A stretch of DNA of 64,000 bases from Parerythrobacter jejuensis. GTDB taxonomy: Bacteria > Pseudomonadota > Alphaproteobacteria > Sphingomonadales > Sphingomonadaceae. The stretch covers positions 1,240,001 through 1,304,000 of the forward strand of contig NZ_BAAAZF010000001.1 of the NCBI RefSeq assembly GCF_039536765.1. The letters are read 5' to 3'. Each line of letters starts with the position of its first letter. The stretch's first letter is position 1. The notes below the pieces were generated by a model. The model did not search any database. It was not told where the DNA came from and saw only the letters and a list, made by a program, of their open reading frames with translations. The position numbers were made by a program, and so were the translations under genes. Shown here piece after piece: positions 35,829 through 43,999 of the stretch.

Positions 35829-37484
35829 ATGGCTAGCCAAGGTACTGACGAAAAGATCCAAACGCAGAAAAAGAAACAGGCGGTCGTGATTATTCACGGG
35901 ATTGGCGAGCAGGTCCCGATGGAGACACTGCGGTCATTTGTTGACGCAGTTTGGGTGAGCAATCCCGATGCAATTTCAAGAAACCTGGCCGACGGAGACA
36001 ATGGGGTCGCACCACGCCGTCGTAACCCTGTCTGGACCAAGCCTGACAAACGCAATCGCAGTTTTGAATTGCGGCGCATCACGACCGAGCATGATCGCAA
36101 AGGCAAGCGCACCGATTTCTATGAATTCTACTGGGCCCATCTGATGCATGGGTCGCGGTTCGAGCAGATCCGCGCCTGGATCTTCGAACTCCTGCTGCGG
36201 TCACCCAGCCGGGTTCCTCACGATGTTCGCTCGACCTGGTACTTCGCCTGGGCCTGTATTGTTGCGATCGGGGTTGGTGCTGCCATTCTGGCGTGGAAAT
36301 TCCCGCTGCTGTTTGCATCGGTGACTTCGGCAATCGCTGCCATCGGGGTGGCCATTGCTTGGGTAAAGTCGAAGATGGTCGGCTATCTCGGCGACATTGT
36401 TCGTTATGTTAAGGCAGACCCGGTCAATGTCGCACGGCGACAGGAAATTCGCGAGAACGGGGTCCAGCTGCTGGAAACCCTGATGGGCGTAAACCCGCAA
36501 TCGGTTGCAGCAAACCTGGCCCGGAAAAGGGCAGGGGAGGCTCTGGAGTGGGAGACCCAGTATGACCGGGTTATCATGGTCGGGCATTCGCTCGGCTCGA
36601 TTGTCGGATATGATATCCTGAAACATGCCTATGCCCGTGTGCATGGATTGATGGATGGCGGGAAAAAGGATCAGCCGAACAGATACGCGCTCGAAGAATA
36701 TTGTCGCCAAGGGCTGAAGACCGACGGCAGCAGCTTTCAGACAGATGATTACCGCGAGTACCAGCGTCTCGCCTTCGAGGAGCAGCGCAGCCATGGCAGC
36801 CCTTGGATCGTAAGCGACTTCGTGACCCTGGGTGCAGCGCTGACCCATTCGGAATTCCTGCTCGCGGAAACCGAACAGGACGCGTTTGACCAGCAGCACA
36901 AACGTATCCTGCCGACATGCCCGCCTATCCTGGAATGGGATCGCCATACGGGGCTGGAATATTTCAGCTATCGCCAGCCAGATGACAAAATCGGCACAAC
37001 TGAAATTGCGGCCAAACGCGGCAAGATTGCCAACCCCGATCATTTTCGCACGCCCCACCATGCAGCCCATTTCGCCTTTACCCGCTGGACCAACCTGCAT
37101 TCCCCCAAAAAGTGGATCATTTGGGGGGATATCGTTTCAGGCCCGATCGGTGACCTGTTCGGCCTGCGCCAGCGCAAACGCCCGAGCAAAAATCTGACCT
37201 CTCTGCACGGGGCGCTGGACATTCCGGTTCTTGAACACGGAAAAACAGCCAAGGAGCACATGCCAGGCGCCTTCACTCACCTGGCCTATTGGTCGATCCC
37301 CAAGGCGCTCAAGGATAAAGACGGTCAGGTGGTGCGGATGGACCCGCCCGTCCAGACACCGGATCACTTGAAACAGTTGCGTGACGCGCTCGATCTGCAG
37401 TTCGAGATCGACCATCCCAAACCCCCACCCGAAACCGCGCCCGAAACCGCGCCCGAAACCGCGCCCGCTGAAGCCGGCGACTAG
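35829..37484 (+). CDS. membrane-anchored alpha/beta-hydrolase-like protein, unknown
   Basis: 551 aa. A lipase-type strand and oxyanion site QAVVIIHGIGEQ (about 17-28) and a nucleophile elbow VGHSLGSIVGYD (Ser254) flank two adjacent transmembrane helices (about 136-157 and 160-180). The TM hairpin sits inside the hydrolase domain, which is unusual. The C-terminus ends in three PETA repeats. It is preceded by its own promoter-like region and not coupled to neighbours. Family not recognised beyond the fold; the acid and histidine of the triad cannot be assigned with confidence. Confidence 0.75.
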   Translation: MASQGTDEKIQTQKKKQAVVIIHGIGEQVPMETLRSFVDAVWVSNPDAISRNLADGDNGVAPRRRNPVWTKPDKRNRSFELRRITTEHDRKGKRTDFYEFYWAHLMHGSRFEQIRAWIFELLLRSPSRVPHDVRSTWYFAWACIVAIGVGAAILAWKFPLLFASVTSAIAAIGVAIAWVKSKMVGYLGDIVRYVKADPVNVARRQEIRENGVQLLETLMGVNPQSVAANLARKRAGEALEWETQYDRVIMVGHSLGSIVGYDILKHAYARVHGLMDGGKKDQPNRYALEEYCRQGLKTDGSSFQTDDYREYQRLAFEEQRSHGSPWIVSDFVTLGAALTHSEFLLAETEQDAFDQQHKRILPTCPPILEWDRHTGLEYFSYRQPDDKIGTTEIAAKRGKIANPDHFRTPHHAAHFAFTRWTNLHSPKKWIIWGDIVSGPIGDLFGLRQRKRPSKNLTSLHGALDIPVLEHGKTAKEHMPGAFTHLAYWSIPKALKDKDGQVVRMDPPVQTPDHLKQLRDALDLQFEIDHPKPPPETAPETAPETAPAEAGD

Positions 37485-37561
37485 TCCAGGACAACTGTCA
37501 CGGTTGTTGTCCTAGACAAGGCAAGGCGTGCCCCATAAGCCTGCTGCCAGAGGAGAGCCCC

Positions 37562-38800
37562 ATGGCCAGTGTTGCCGCCGATGATCGCGCGATTGCCCCT
37601 GTCGATATCAGCCGCGAGGCCTTGTATGTCGAAGACCGGTGGCATGAACCGTTTGCCCGGATGCGGAAGGATATGCCGGTCAGCTGGTGCCCGGATAGCC
37701 CCTATGGCCCCTATTGGTCGGTCGTGACGCATGATCTCGTGGGCAAGGTTGAGCTCGATCACGAAACCTATTCGTCGAGTTGGCAGAACGGCAACATCAC
37801 CATCACCACGCCGCCGCCCGAGAGCAATCTGCCCAATTTCATCGCTGCCGATCCGCCTGTCCACACCGCGCAGCGCAAGGTCATCCAGCCCGCCTTCGCT
37901 CCCAGCCAGATGAAAACCCGCGAACAACAGGTGCGCGAGCGGTGCGCTTATCTGCTCGATAGACTGCCAGTCGGCGAAACCTTCGACTGGGTGACTCAGG
38001 TATCAATCCCTCAGACCATGGGCATGCTGTGCATCATCTTCGACATGGATCCCGATGCGGAGACCGACGATCTGAAAAGATGGTCGGACTTTGCCAGCGG
38101 CGTGGGCGAGAACAATCAGACCGATGAGTATCGCGCGGAGTGGATGGCCCAGATGCAAGCCATGCTGGCGCGGTTCGACCAATTGCTGGACGAACGCCGT
38201 GCAGCACCGCCGAGCGACGATCTGCTGAGCCGGATGGTCCATTCCGAAGCGATGGGGAGCCTGAGCCCGATGGAACGACTGGCCAATATCGCCCTGCTGA
38301 TTGTGGGCGGCAACGACACCACGCGCAATTCGATCAGCGGGCTGGTGGAGGCGCTTGATCTGTTTCCCGACCAGCTCGACGCGCTACATGAGGATCCTGC
38401 TCTGATCCCCAATGCGGCACAGGAAATCATCCGCTGGCAATCGCCCGTCACCCATATGCGCCGCACCACCACTTGCGATACGCAGCTCAACGGGCAGCAG
38501 ATCCCGGCGGGCGAGAAAGTGGTGCTCTGGTATATTTCCGCCAATCGCGACGATACGGTATTCCCCGATGCCGATCGCTTCGACGTGGCGCGCGGCAATG
38601 CGCGGCGACATCTTGCTTTCGGCCATGGCATCCACCGCTGCGTGGGTGCGCGTCTGGCCGAGATCCAGATTGCAACCGTGATCGAAGAAATCGTTGCGCG
38701 CGGCTGGCGCATCGCACCGCAAGGCAAGCCGACGCGGCTCGCCAGCCCGTTTCTCCACGGGTTCACTGAAATGCCGGTAAAGCTGGAGAAACGCGGATAG
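37562..38800 (+). CDS. cytochrome P450
   Basis: 412 aa soluble bacterial P450. The heme ligand is Cys360 in FGHGIHRCVGARLAE; the I-helix oxygen-activation motif is GGNDTTR, and the K-helix ExxR is EIIR in AAQEIIRWQSPVTHMRRTT. The pattern resembles CYP153/CYP125-like class I enzymes, where AGxDTT with Asn is common in hydroxylases of alkanes, terpenes and steroids. It needs a ferredoxin and reductase, neither of which is adjacent. GGAGAGCCCC precedes the ATG. Probable role: hydroxylation of a hydrophobic substrate in the same pathway as the Baeyer-Villiger enzymes. Confidence 0.94.
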   Translation: MASVAADDRAIAPVDISREALYVEDRWHEPFARMRKDMPVSWCPDSPYGPYWSVVTHDLVGKVELDHETYSSSWQNGNITITTPPPESNLPNFIAADPPVHTAQRKVIQPAFAPSQMKTREQQVRERCAYLLDRLPVGETFDWVTQVSIPQTMGMLCIIFDMDPDAETDDLKRWSDFASGVGENNQTDEYRAEWMAQMQAMLARFDQLLDERRAAPPSDDLLSRMVHSEAMGSLSPMERLANIALLIVGGNDTTRNSISGLVEALDLFPDQLDALHEDPALIPNAAQEIIRWQSPVTHMRRTTTCDTQLNGQQIPAGEKVVLWYISANRDDTVFPDADRFDVARGNARRHLAFGHGIHRCVGARLAEIQIATVIEEIVARGWRIAPQGKPTRLASPFLHGFTEMPVKLEKRG

Positions 38801-38808
38801 CGGTTAGT

Positions 38809-39669
38809 TCAAGTCGCGAACCGCGCCGGAATATCTTCGTCCCTTGTATCGAGCAGCGGAATCACCCCATCAGGCAGACTGGCATAAGCGCCTGACCATT
38901 CTTCTACCCATTGCGGATCCTCCACCTTGGAGGGATGGTACCACGGCACGAGCGAGCGCAGCATAGCTGGCGCCCCATGGAAAAAGAACCGTGCGATCAT
39001 GCGGTAAAGTCGTAAGCGGCTGCGCAAAGATCTCCATTGTCCGTCGCGTTGCAACATCCGCTTGTACCCTTTGCGGCTGCACCAACCGACATGGAAGGAC
39101 CCGACGATCAAACCCCAGGTCTTGGGCCAATAGTCGCCATAAAGATGCTGATAGAGATCGTAGGCGACATTCTTGTGTTCAGTCTCCTCCACCATATGCC
39201 AGAGGACAAGGGATGCGACAGATGCATCGCCTCTGTGAAACAGGCTGGTGCGGTGGCCAATGAGCCATTCCGTCACGCCCATGGTCATGGTTTCGAACCC
39301 GGCCGAATAGGCAAGCCTCCAGCGTAGGCTGCGTTTCTGGAACTTGGCGTAATCAGCGGCCATTTCTTCTTCGACTTCGGCAAGCTCGGGATAGCTGCGC
39401 TTGAGGATTTCATTGTATCGACGGTGGTTATTGTAATGCGCACCCTCCTGCCCGCAGAAAGCCTGCACGTCGGCCTCCAATTGTGGATCGCTTACATGGC
39501 TCAGAGCTTCACGTACTGTCTTGATCAGAAATGGTTCGAGATAGGGCATTGTCAGAGAGGCCCCATTGATCATGTGGCTCCATTCGCGCTGCTTTGGGTG
39601 CCACACCGGGTCGATGCCCTCGTCAAACGCGAAGGGGATACGCCGCACGATTATGTCGGGATTGTTCAC
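38809..39669 (-). CDS. PF10118-type metal-dependent hydrolase-like protein
   Basis: 286 aa with GTG start at 39669 overlapping the upstream stop (GTGA). The family pattern is PVWHPKQREWSHMINGASL at the N-terminus, FCGQEGAHYNNHRRYNEIL, and LWHMVEETEHKNVAYDLYQHLYG, where Glu and His residues in ExxH pairs suggest a di-iron ferritin-like centre. PF10118 is annotated as predicted metal-dependent hydrolase without proven activity. Third gene of the PadR-SOI-like-PF10118 operon. The ATG at the MINGAS position would cut into conserved sequence, so the GTG is preferred. Confidence 0.85.
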   Translation of the reverse strand: MNNPDIIVRRIPFAFDEGIDPVWHPKQREWSHMINGASLTMPYLEPFLIKTVREALSHVSDPQLEADVQAFCGQEGAHYNNHRRYNEILKRSYPELAEVEEEMAADYAKFQKRSLRWRLAYSAGFETMTMGVTEWLIGHRTSLFHRGDASVASLVLWHMVEETEHKNVAYDLYQHLYGDYWPKTWGLIVGSFHVGWCSRKGYKRMLQRDGQWRSLRSRLRLYRMIARFFFHGAPAMLRSLVPWYHPSKVEDPQWVEEWSGAYASLPDGVIPLLDTRDEDIPARFAT

Positions 39670-40163
39670 GCGCCGTCTCCCAGGGATCGATAACGCTGCC
39701 ACACACCCCACAGCAGCAGGGGAATGGCGATGTGAACGCCAATCATGGCGGGCCATCCGGTTATGAAAATGATGTTGTTGATCGTCACGTCGCCGGGGAA
39801 AGGGCCGCCGCCATATTCCAGGCCACGGGTTCCGAAAACAGCATTTGCGATCGCTGGCAACGTGAACAACCACCCGAAAGCCAGCGTCGCCCAGAACAGC
39901 ACCTTTTGGGCGCGTTCGCTCAACATTATGTGAGCCCCGGCAGCCCCAATTGCGATGAGCATGGTGCCATTGGTGATGCCTTCCATATGCGCCATGTTCC
40001 AAGCGCGCCGGTCGCCGCCAATGTCGGCAGGAATATCCGTGAAGAACGGCCAGAGGTCATAGGAGCCAAGCAGGAAGAAGAAGTAGAACCACCCAGACAG
40101 GATGGCTGATACGATCAGACCTGCGCCGTTGAGCACCAGCAATATTCGATACTTCTCGTGCAT
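39666..40163 (-). CDS. styrene-oxide-isomerase-like 4-TM membrane protein
   Basis: 165 aa with four hydrophobic segments. The line RAWNMAHMEGITNGTMLIAIGAA matches the WARAH...LNGMMVIA region of styrene oxide isomerase (StyC), including the His that ligates heme and the Asn near the epoxide, and FGTRGLEYGGGPFPGDV matches its NRGLTFG..FGPGD stretch. StyC isomerises styrene oxide to phenylacetaldehyde in the membrane. Similarity is from memory of the family and moderate, so a related isomerase or heme protein is equally possible. Coupled to PadR (TGATG) and to the PF10118 gene (GTGA). Confidence 0.72.
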   Translation of the reverse strand: MHEKYRILLVLNGAGLIVSAILSGWFYFFFLLGSYDLWPFFTDIPADIGGDRRAWNMAHMEGITNGTMLIAIGAAGAHIMLSERAQKVLFWATLAFGWLFTLPAIANAVFGTRGLEYGGGPFPGDVTINNIIFITGWPAMIGVHIAIPLLLWGVWQRYRSLGDGA

Positions 40164-40744
40164 CAACGCTCTCCATTTTTCTGATTGATGGCGACGACAT
40201 TTCCCACTGTTGCGGCGGTAGCTCCTGCAAGTTGATCGAGTGCACGCCCGCACCATTCAGACCACTCACGCTCCCAGATCACCGCCACTTCCAGCGCAAG
40301 GCGACGCCCGACATCGACCAGTTCCGTGCTGCCCTCGAGCACACGGTATTTGGCCTGATACTGCGCGAGATGATCCCGATGCCGCTCTTGCCGGGAAAGA
40401 ATGTTGGCTCGCAAACCATCCAGATCGACATGATCCAGCGCGTATAACTGAACCAGAAAATCGTCTTTCAATTCCTGGACTTCACTAGGCTGGCGCGACC
40501 ATTCGAGGAGCGCTTCACGGCCAGCCGGGGCAATCTCGAACACGATGCGGTTCGGCTTGCCTGTCTGCTCGATCTCTTCGCTGGTTGCCCAACCCTTGCC
40601 CTTCAACTTGCCAAGTTCGCGATAGATTTGCGAGTGCCTGGCACGCCAGAAAAACCCCACGCTTTCGTCGAACTGTTTTGCAATGTCGTAGCCCGACATT
40701 GGCCCGTCAGACAGAGCGACAAGTATGGCAAATTGAAGCGACAC
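40163..40744 (-). CDS. PadR family transcriptional regulator
   Basis: 193 aa from a GTG at 40744. The PadR winged helix is SLQFAILVALSDGPMSGYDIAKQFDESVGFFWRARHSQIYRELGKLKGKGWATSEEIEQTGKPNRIVFEIAPAGREAL, followed by the family's C-terminal dimerisation helices. GGGGAGGG lies five bases before this GTG; an in-frame GTG at 40765 would start inside the operator and lacks a site. The gene opens an operon with the SOI-like and PF10118 genes, under a promoter overlapped by a perfect inverted repeat, so autoregulation is likely. The inducer is presumably the pathway substrate. Confidence 0.93.
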   Translation of the reverse strand: MSLQFAILVALSDGPMSGYDIAKQFDESVGFFWRARHSQIYRELGKLKGKGWATSEEIEQTGKPNRIVFEIAPAGREALLEWSRQPSEVQELKDDFLVQLYALDHVDLDGLRANILSRQERHRDHLAQYQAKYRVLEGSTELVDVGRRLALEVAVIWEREWSEWCGRALDQLAGATAATVGNVVAINQKNGER

Positions 40745-40755
40745 GCCGCCCTCCC

Positions 40756-40802
40756 CATATGACACTAAGCATATATTATGCCTATTGTGTCATATGAGTC
40801 AA
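40756..40802 (-). promoter_or_regulatory. promoter and operator of the padR operon
   Basis: On the minus strand TTGACT (40802-40797), an 18-base spacer and TAATAT (40778-40773) form a sigma-70 type promoter. A perfect inverted repeat GTGTCATATG / CATATGACAC occupies 40756-40765 and 40787-40796, one arm between the -35 and -10 and the other just after the -10. This is the expected place for a repressor that blocks polymerase. Confidence 0.8.
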
Positions 40803-40827
40803 TGCGGAGCGATATCGGGCGACCCAG

Positions 40828-41499
40828 CTAGTCGGAAACCGAACGCTTCACTGCCATCACCCCGGCAATCGCGACGAACATCGTTGCCAGCGTTCCGCTG
40901 GCTCCCGCGATCAGGACCCAGCCCATCCCTTGCGCGATGCCAGCAATATTCGCACCGAGTGCGATCACGCCAAGCAGCGCGGTAATACCCGAAACGATCT
41001 TGGCCGGAGTGGCAGTGCTGCTTTTGAAAAGCACAGTGCCCAAGGCAATCGCCGCAACGCCGATCAGGGCTTTTGCAAGGAAGTAGAAATAGAACGCCCC
41101 GGCCACCACGGTTCCGAAAAGCCCGAATACCGGCTGCTCGGCGAGCGCAATCGGCCGGAAAACGGCCAGGCCGAGGCCGAGCTGGATCAGATTGACCAGA
41201 GCGGCCAGTGCAATAGCCGCCCACGCCAGCTGGCTGCCACCGCCGCGTGCCATGACAACCAGCGCCGTCATGGCCACGCCAGCAAAGGCCAACACTTCAA
41301 CAGTCCAGATCGTTGCGACCTCGGCCCAGCGATCGGTGAAATAGGCGACCACATCGGCCTGGGTGGTGCCTTGCGCCGGATCAGATGGCTGCGGGCCGCC
41401 CAGAAATGCCATATAGAGTATCTGCGTAACGACTGTCGCAATCAGCAAGATCGCGGCAATCTGTGCCGCCTTCAATGTAGACATGCTGCTCTTTGACAT
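40828..41499 (-). CDS. DUF4386-like membrane protein
   Basis: 223 aa with six or so hydrophobic segments. TLKAAQIAAILLIATVVTQILYMAFLGG at the start, a periplasmic loop VVAYFTDRWAEVATIW, and a chain of Gly/Ala-rich helices match uncharacterised membrane proteins of the DUF4386 kind. GGGAGGGG lies eight bases before the ATG at 41499. Longer in-frame openings reaching 42540 are antisense to the nitronate-monooxygenase-like gene and not credible. Function unknown. Confidence 0.75.
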   Translation of the reverse strand: MSKSSMSTLKAAQIAAILLIATVVTQILYMAFLGGPQPSDPAQGTTQADVVAYFTDRWAEVATIWTVEVLAFAGVAMTALVVMARGGGSQLAWAAIALAALVNLIQLGLGLAVFRPIALAEQPVFGLFGTVVAGAFYFYFLAKALIGVAAIALGTVLFKSSTATPAKIVSGITALLGVIALGANIAGIAQGMGWVLIAGASGTLATMFVAIAGVMAVKRSVSD

Positions 41500-41670
41500 T
41501 GGATTCCCCTCCCGAATTATTGTGCGCAGCCGATGCTCAGAACCGTGCGGTGTGCACCAGTGCCAAGCGGCCAACCCAAAAGCCTTATCGACCAACGACG
41601 GGACATTTGCCAAGGTGGAAGCCAAGTAGCCGTCAAGATCCCCATCGCGGCTCGACCAGGAGAGACCAGA

Positions 41671-42789
41671 ATGCCCTTCCGCATGACCGAGATGGTGGGA
41701 TGCGAGTTCCCGCTTTTCGCTTTTTCGCACTGCCGTGATGTTGTCGCCGCTGTCAGCCGCGCAGGCGGCTTCGGAGTGGTTGGTGCGGTCAGCTCCACAC
41801 CCGAACAGTTGAAGCAGGAACTGAGCTGGATCGACGATCATGTCGAAGGCAAACCCTATGGCGTCGATGTCCTGATCCCGGAAGTGCAAGCGGTCAAGAT
41901 GGATATCACCGCCGACCAGATCATCGCCCAGATCCCGACCCAATATCGCGATTTCACCCGCGCCATTCTGCGAGAGGCAGGCGTATCTGAAGAAGGGGCT
42001 GATCTGCATGGCGGCTCCCAGCGGCCCAATACCTCGCTCGGGCAAGAGCTGCTGGAGGTAAGCTTCAACCACCCGGTCCGCCTGATTGCCAATGCGTTGG
42101 GCACGGCACCGCCGGAAATGATCGCCGCGGGCAAGAAACACGGCATCCCGGTGGCCGCACTGGTCGGCGCGAAAGAACACGCGATGAAGCAAATCGACGC
42201 CGGGGTGGACATCATTGTGGCGCAGGGCGGCGAAGGCGGCGGCCATTGCGGCGACGTCTCCACCGTTGTGTTGATCCCTGATGTACTGCAAGCGATCGAG
42301 GATGCAGGCGCGGATATTCCCGTGCTGGCCGCAGGCGGCATCATGAATGGCAAACAGATGGCGGGCATGATGGCCATGGGTGCCGAAGGCGCCTGGTGCG
42401 GCAGCGTATGGCTGGCCACAGCCGAGGCCGAGACGACCGAAGTGTTCCGCGAAAAAATGGTCGCCGCGTCCAGTCGCGATACCATTCGCAGCAAGCACCG
42501 CACCGGCAAATTCAGCCGCCAGCTGCGCAGCGAGTGGCACCAGAAATGGGAAGAGGCGGAGATCCCCGCCCTGCCCATGCCGCTGATGATGCTATTGTCC
42601 GAACCGACCCTGCGCGCCATCGACAAGGCCAGCGTGAACGGCAACCGTGCGGCACAGGAACTGGCGACCTATTTCGTGGGCCAGGGCGTCGGGCTGGTCA
42701 AAGAACAGCGCAGCGCAGGCGCGGTGGTGCAGAGTTTCAAGGAAGACTTCGCCGCCAGCTACGAGCGTATGATGGGGCTGCTTGAATAA
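41671..42789 (+). CDS. nitronate monooxygenase-like flavoprotein (NPD family)
   Basis: 372 aa TIM-barrel flavoprotein. FGVVGAVSS near the start, AQGGEGGGHCGDVSTVVLIP and VLAAGGIMNGKQMAGMMAMGAEGAWCGS are the FMN-binding blocks of the 2-nitropropane dioxygenase/nitronate monooxygenase family. The His in GGGHCG is the catalytic residue position of class I enzymes. In catabolic clusters some members act as enoyl reductases or on unknown ketones, so nitroalkane oxidation is not assured. AGGAGAG at 41658 sets the start at 41671; an upstream in-frame frame is non-coding. It is divergent from the DUF4386-like gene. Confidence 0.9.
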   Translation: MPFRMTEMVGCEFPLFAFSHCRDVVAAVSRAGGFGVVGAVSSTPEQLKQELSWIDDHVEGKPYGVDVLIPEVQAVKMDITADQIIAQIPTQYRDFTRAILREAGVSEEGADLHGGSQRPNTSLGQELLEVSFNHPVRLIANALGTAPPEMIAAGKKHGIPVAALVGAKEHAMKQIDAGVDIIVAQGGEGGGHCGDVSTVVLIPDVLQAIEDAGADIPVLAAGGIMNGKQMAGMMAMGAEGAWCGSVWLATAEAETTEVFREKMVAASSRDTIRSKHRTGKFSRQLRSEWHQKWEEAEIPALPMPLMMLLSEPTLRAIDKASVNGNRAAQELATYFVGQGVGLVKEQRSAGAVVQSFKEDFAASYERMMGLLE

Positions 42790-42902
42790 GCCTAGTAATC
42801 GAGAACTGGCCTGTCAGAACTGGAACCATCGGCCAGCCTGTGTTGCTATGGCGCAAGGCATATGTAATTGTCTGGATGAAGATTTCGGGGAGACTTTTCA
42901 CC

Positions 42903-43892
42903 ATGCCGTTTACCAAGACGTTTCTGAGCCTGGCCTGCGTGGCCGCTATATTCACCAGCGTCCCGGCCGATGCGCAGAGCCGATCATCCGGGCGCAAGGC
43001 CCAGGATCAGGGTGTGCAGGAAATTCCCCGCTGCCAGCAATCGCTCGGCACGCTCGCCATTGACGAGGCACAGAGCCGCTGGTGGGTTCGTTACAATCTG
43101 CCCAACCCCGAAGCCCTGATCAAAGTTCTGGTGAACGAGTCGGGCTGTTTCAATCTCGTCGATCGCGGCCGCGCGTTGCGGATGCGACGGGGCGAGCGGG
43201 ATCTCGCCGACAGTGGCGAATTGCAGCGCGGGTCCAATTTCGGTCGCGGCCAGGTGAAGGCTGCTGACTATTACATGATCCCCGACCTGGTCGGTCGCAA
43301 CAATCGCTCGGGCGGCGGCGGCATTGGCGGCGCGCTGGCCGGCGCGCTGGGCAGCCGTGTCTTGGGCGGGGTCCTTGGCCGGGTGAAGGTCAACAAGAAG
43401 GAAGCCAATGTCACGCTTTCGCTGGTCAATGCACGGACCACCGAAATCTCGCGCGTGACCGAAGGCTATGCCCGCAAATCGGACGTCTCGTTCCGTGGTG
43501 GCGGCGGTGGCCTGTTCGGCGGCACATTGGCCGCGATCGGCGGGTCCGGCTATGAAAACACCCAGATCGGGCAAGTGATCGTGCTGGCCTATCTGCAGGC
43601 CTATTCCGACATGGTGACGCAACTGGGCGGATTGCCGCAGAATCCTTCAGCCACTTCCAGCGCCACAGTTCAGGCAACCGGCTATGGCATCACCCGCGAC
43701 GGCTTCTCGCGCATCAAGCGCGGAATGACGGTGGAGCAGGTCAATGCCATCATCGGTTTCCAGGGCGATGAAGAGGGATTTGCCGGCAGTGTGAGCACCT
43801 ATATGTGGCGCGAAGGCCAAGGGGCCAATTCCCATATTATGGGCGTTTTCAATGACGGCAAACTGACCGGTAAGAGCAAGGCCGGCTTCTAG
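42903..43892 (+). CDS. CsgG/HfaB-like secreted protein with C-terminal BamE-like segment
   Basis: 329 aa. Signal peptide MPFTKTFLSLACVAAIFTSVPADAQ. The central part (SLGTLAIDE, ALIKVLVNESGCFNLVDRGRALRMRRGERDLADSGEL, VKAADYYMIPDLVG, VNKKEANVTLSLVNARTTEISRVTEGYARKSD) matches CsgG-type proteins that assemble with curli or holdfast secretion. The last 65 residues (GFSRIKRGMTVEQVNAIIGFQGDEEG..STYMWREG..ANSHIMGVFNDGKL) resemble a BamE/SmpA module. There is no lipobox, unlike CsgG. GGGGAG precedes ATG 42903, preferred over ATG 42876. No other curli or holdfast genes are nearby. Confidence 0.8.
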   Translation: MPFTKTFLSLACVAAIFTSVPADAQSRSSGRKAQDQGVQEIPRCQQSLGTLAIDEAQSRWWVRYNLPNPEALIKVLVNESGCFNLVDRGRALRMRRGERDLADSGELQRGSNFGRGQVKAADYYMIPDLVGRNNRSGGGGIGGALAGALGSRVLGGVLGRVKVNKKEANVTLSLVNARTTEISRVTEGYARKSDVSFRGGGGGLFGGTLAAIGGSGYENTQIGQVIVLAYLQAYSDMVTQLGGLPQNPSATSSATVQATGYGITRDGFSRIKRGMTVEQVNAIIGFQGDEEGFAGSVSTYMWREGQGANSHIMGVFNDGKLTGKSKAGF

Positions 43893-43999
43893 GGCTCTCC
43901 GCCGCGCACTGACCGAGCAGAACCCTTGGCCGCATCGCCTGCTGACCCCGCTTTGTGGGCGAAGCACAATGTGGCAAAGGCAGGCAAAAGGCTGACCGG

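Noticed and set aside
41500-42540. Minus-strand extension joining the DUF4386-like protein to sequence opposite the nitronate-monooxygenase-like gene
   Set aside because: The ribosome binding site and membrane protein start at 41499; the extension is antisense text.
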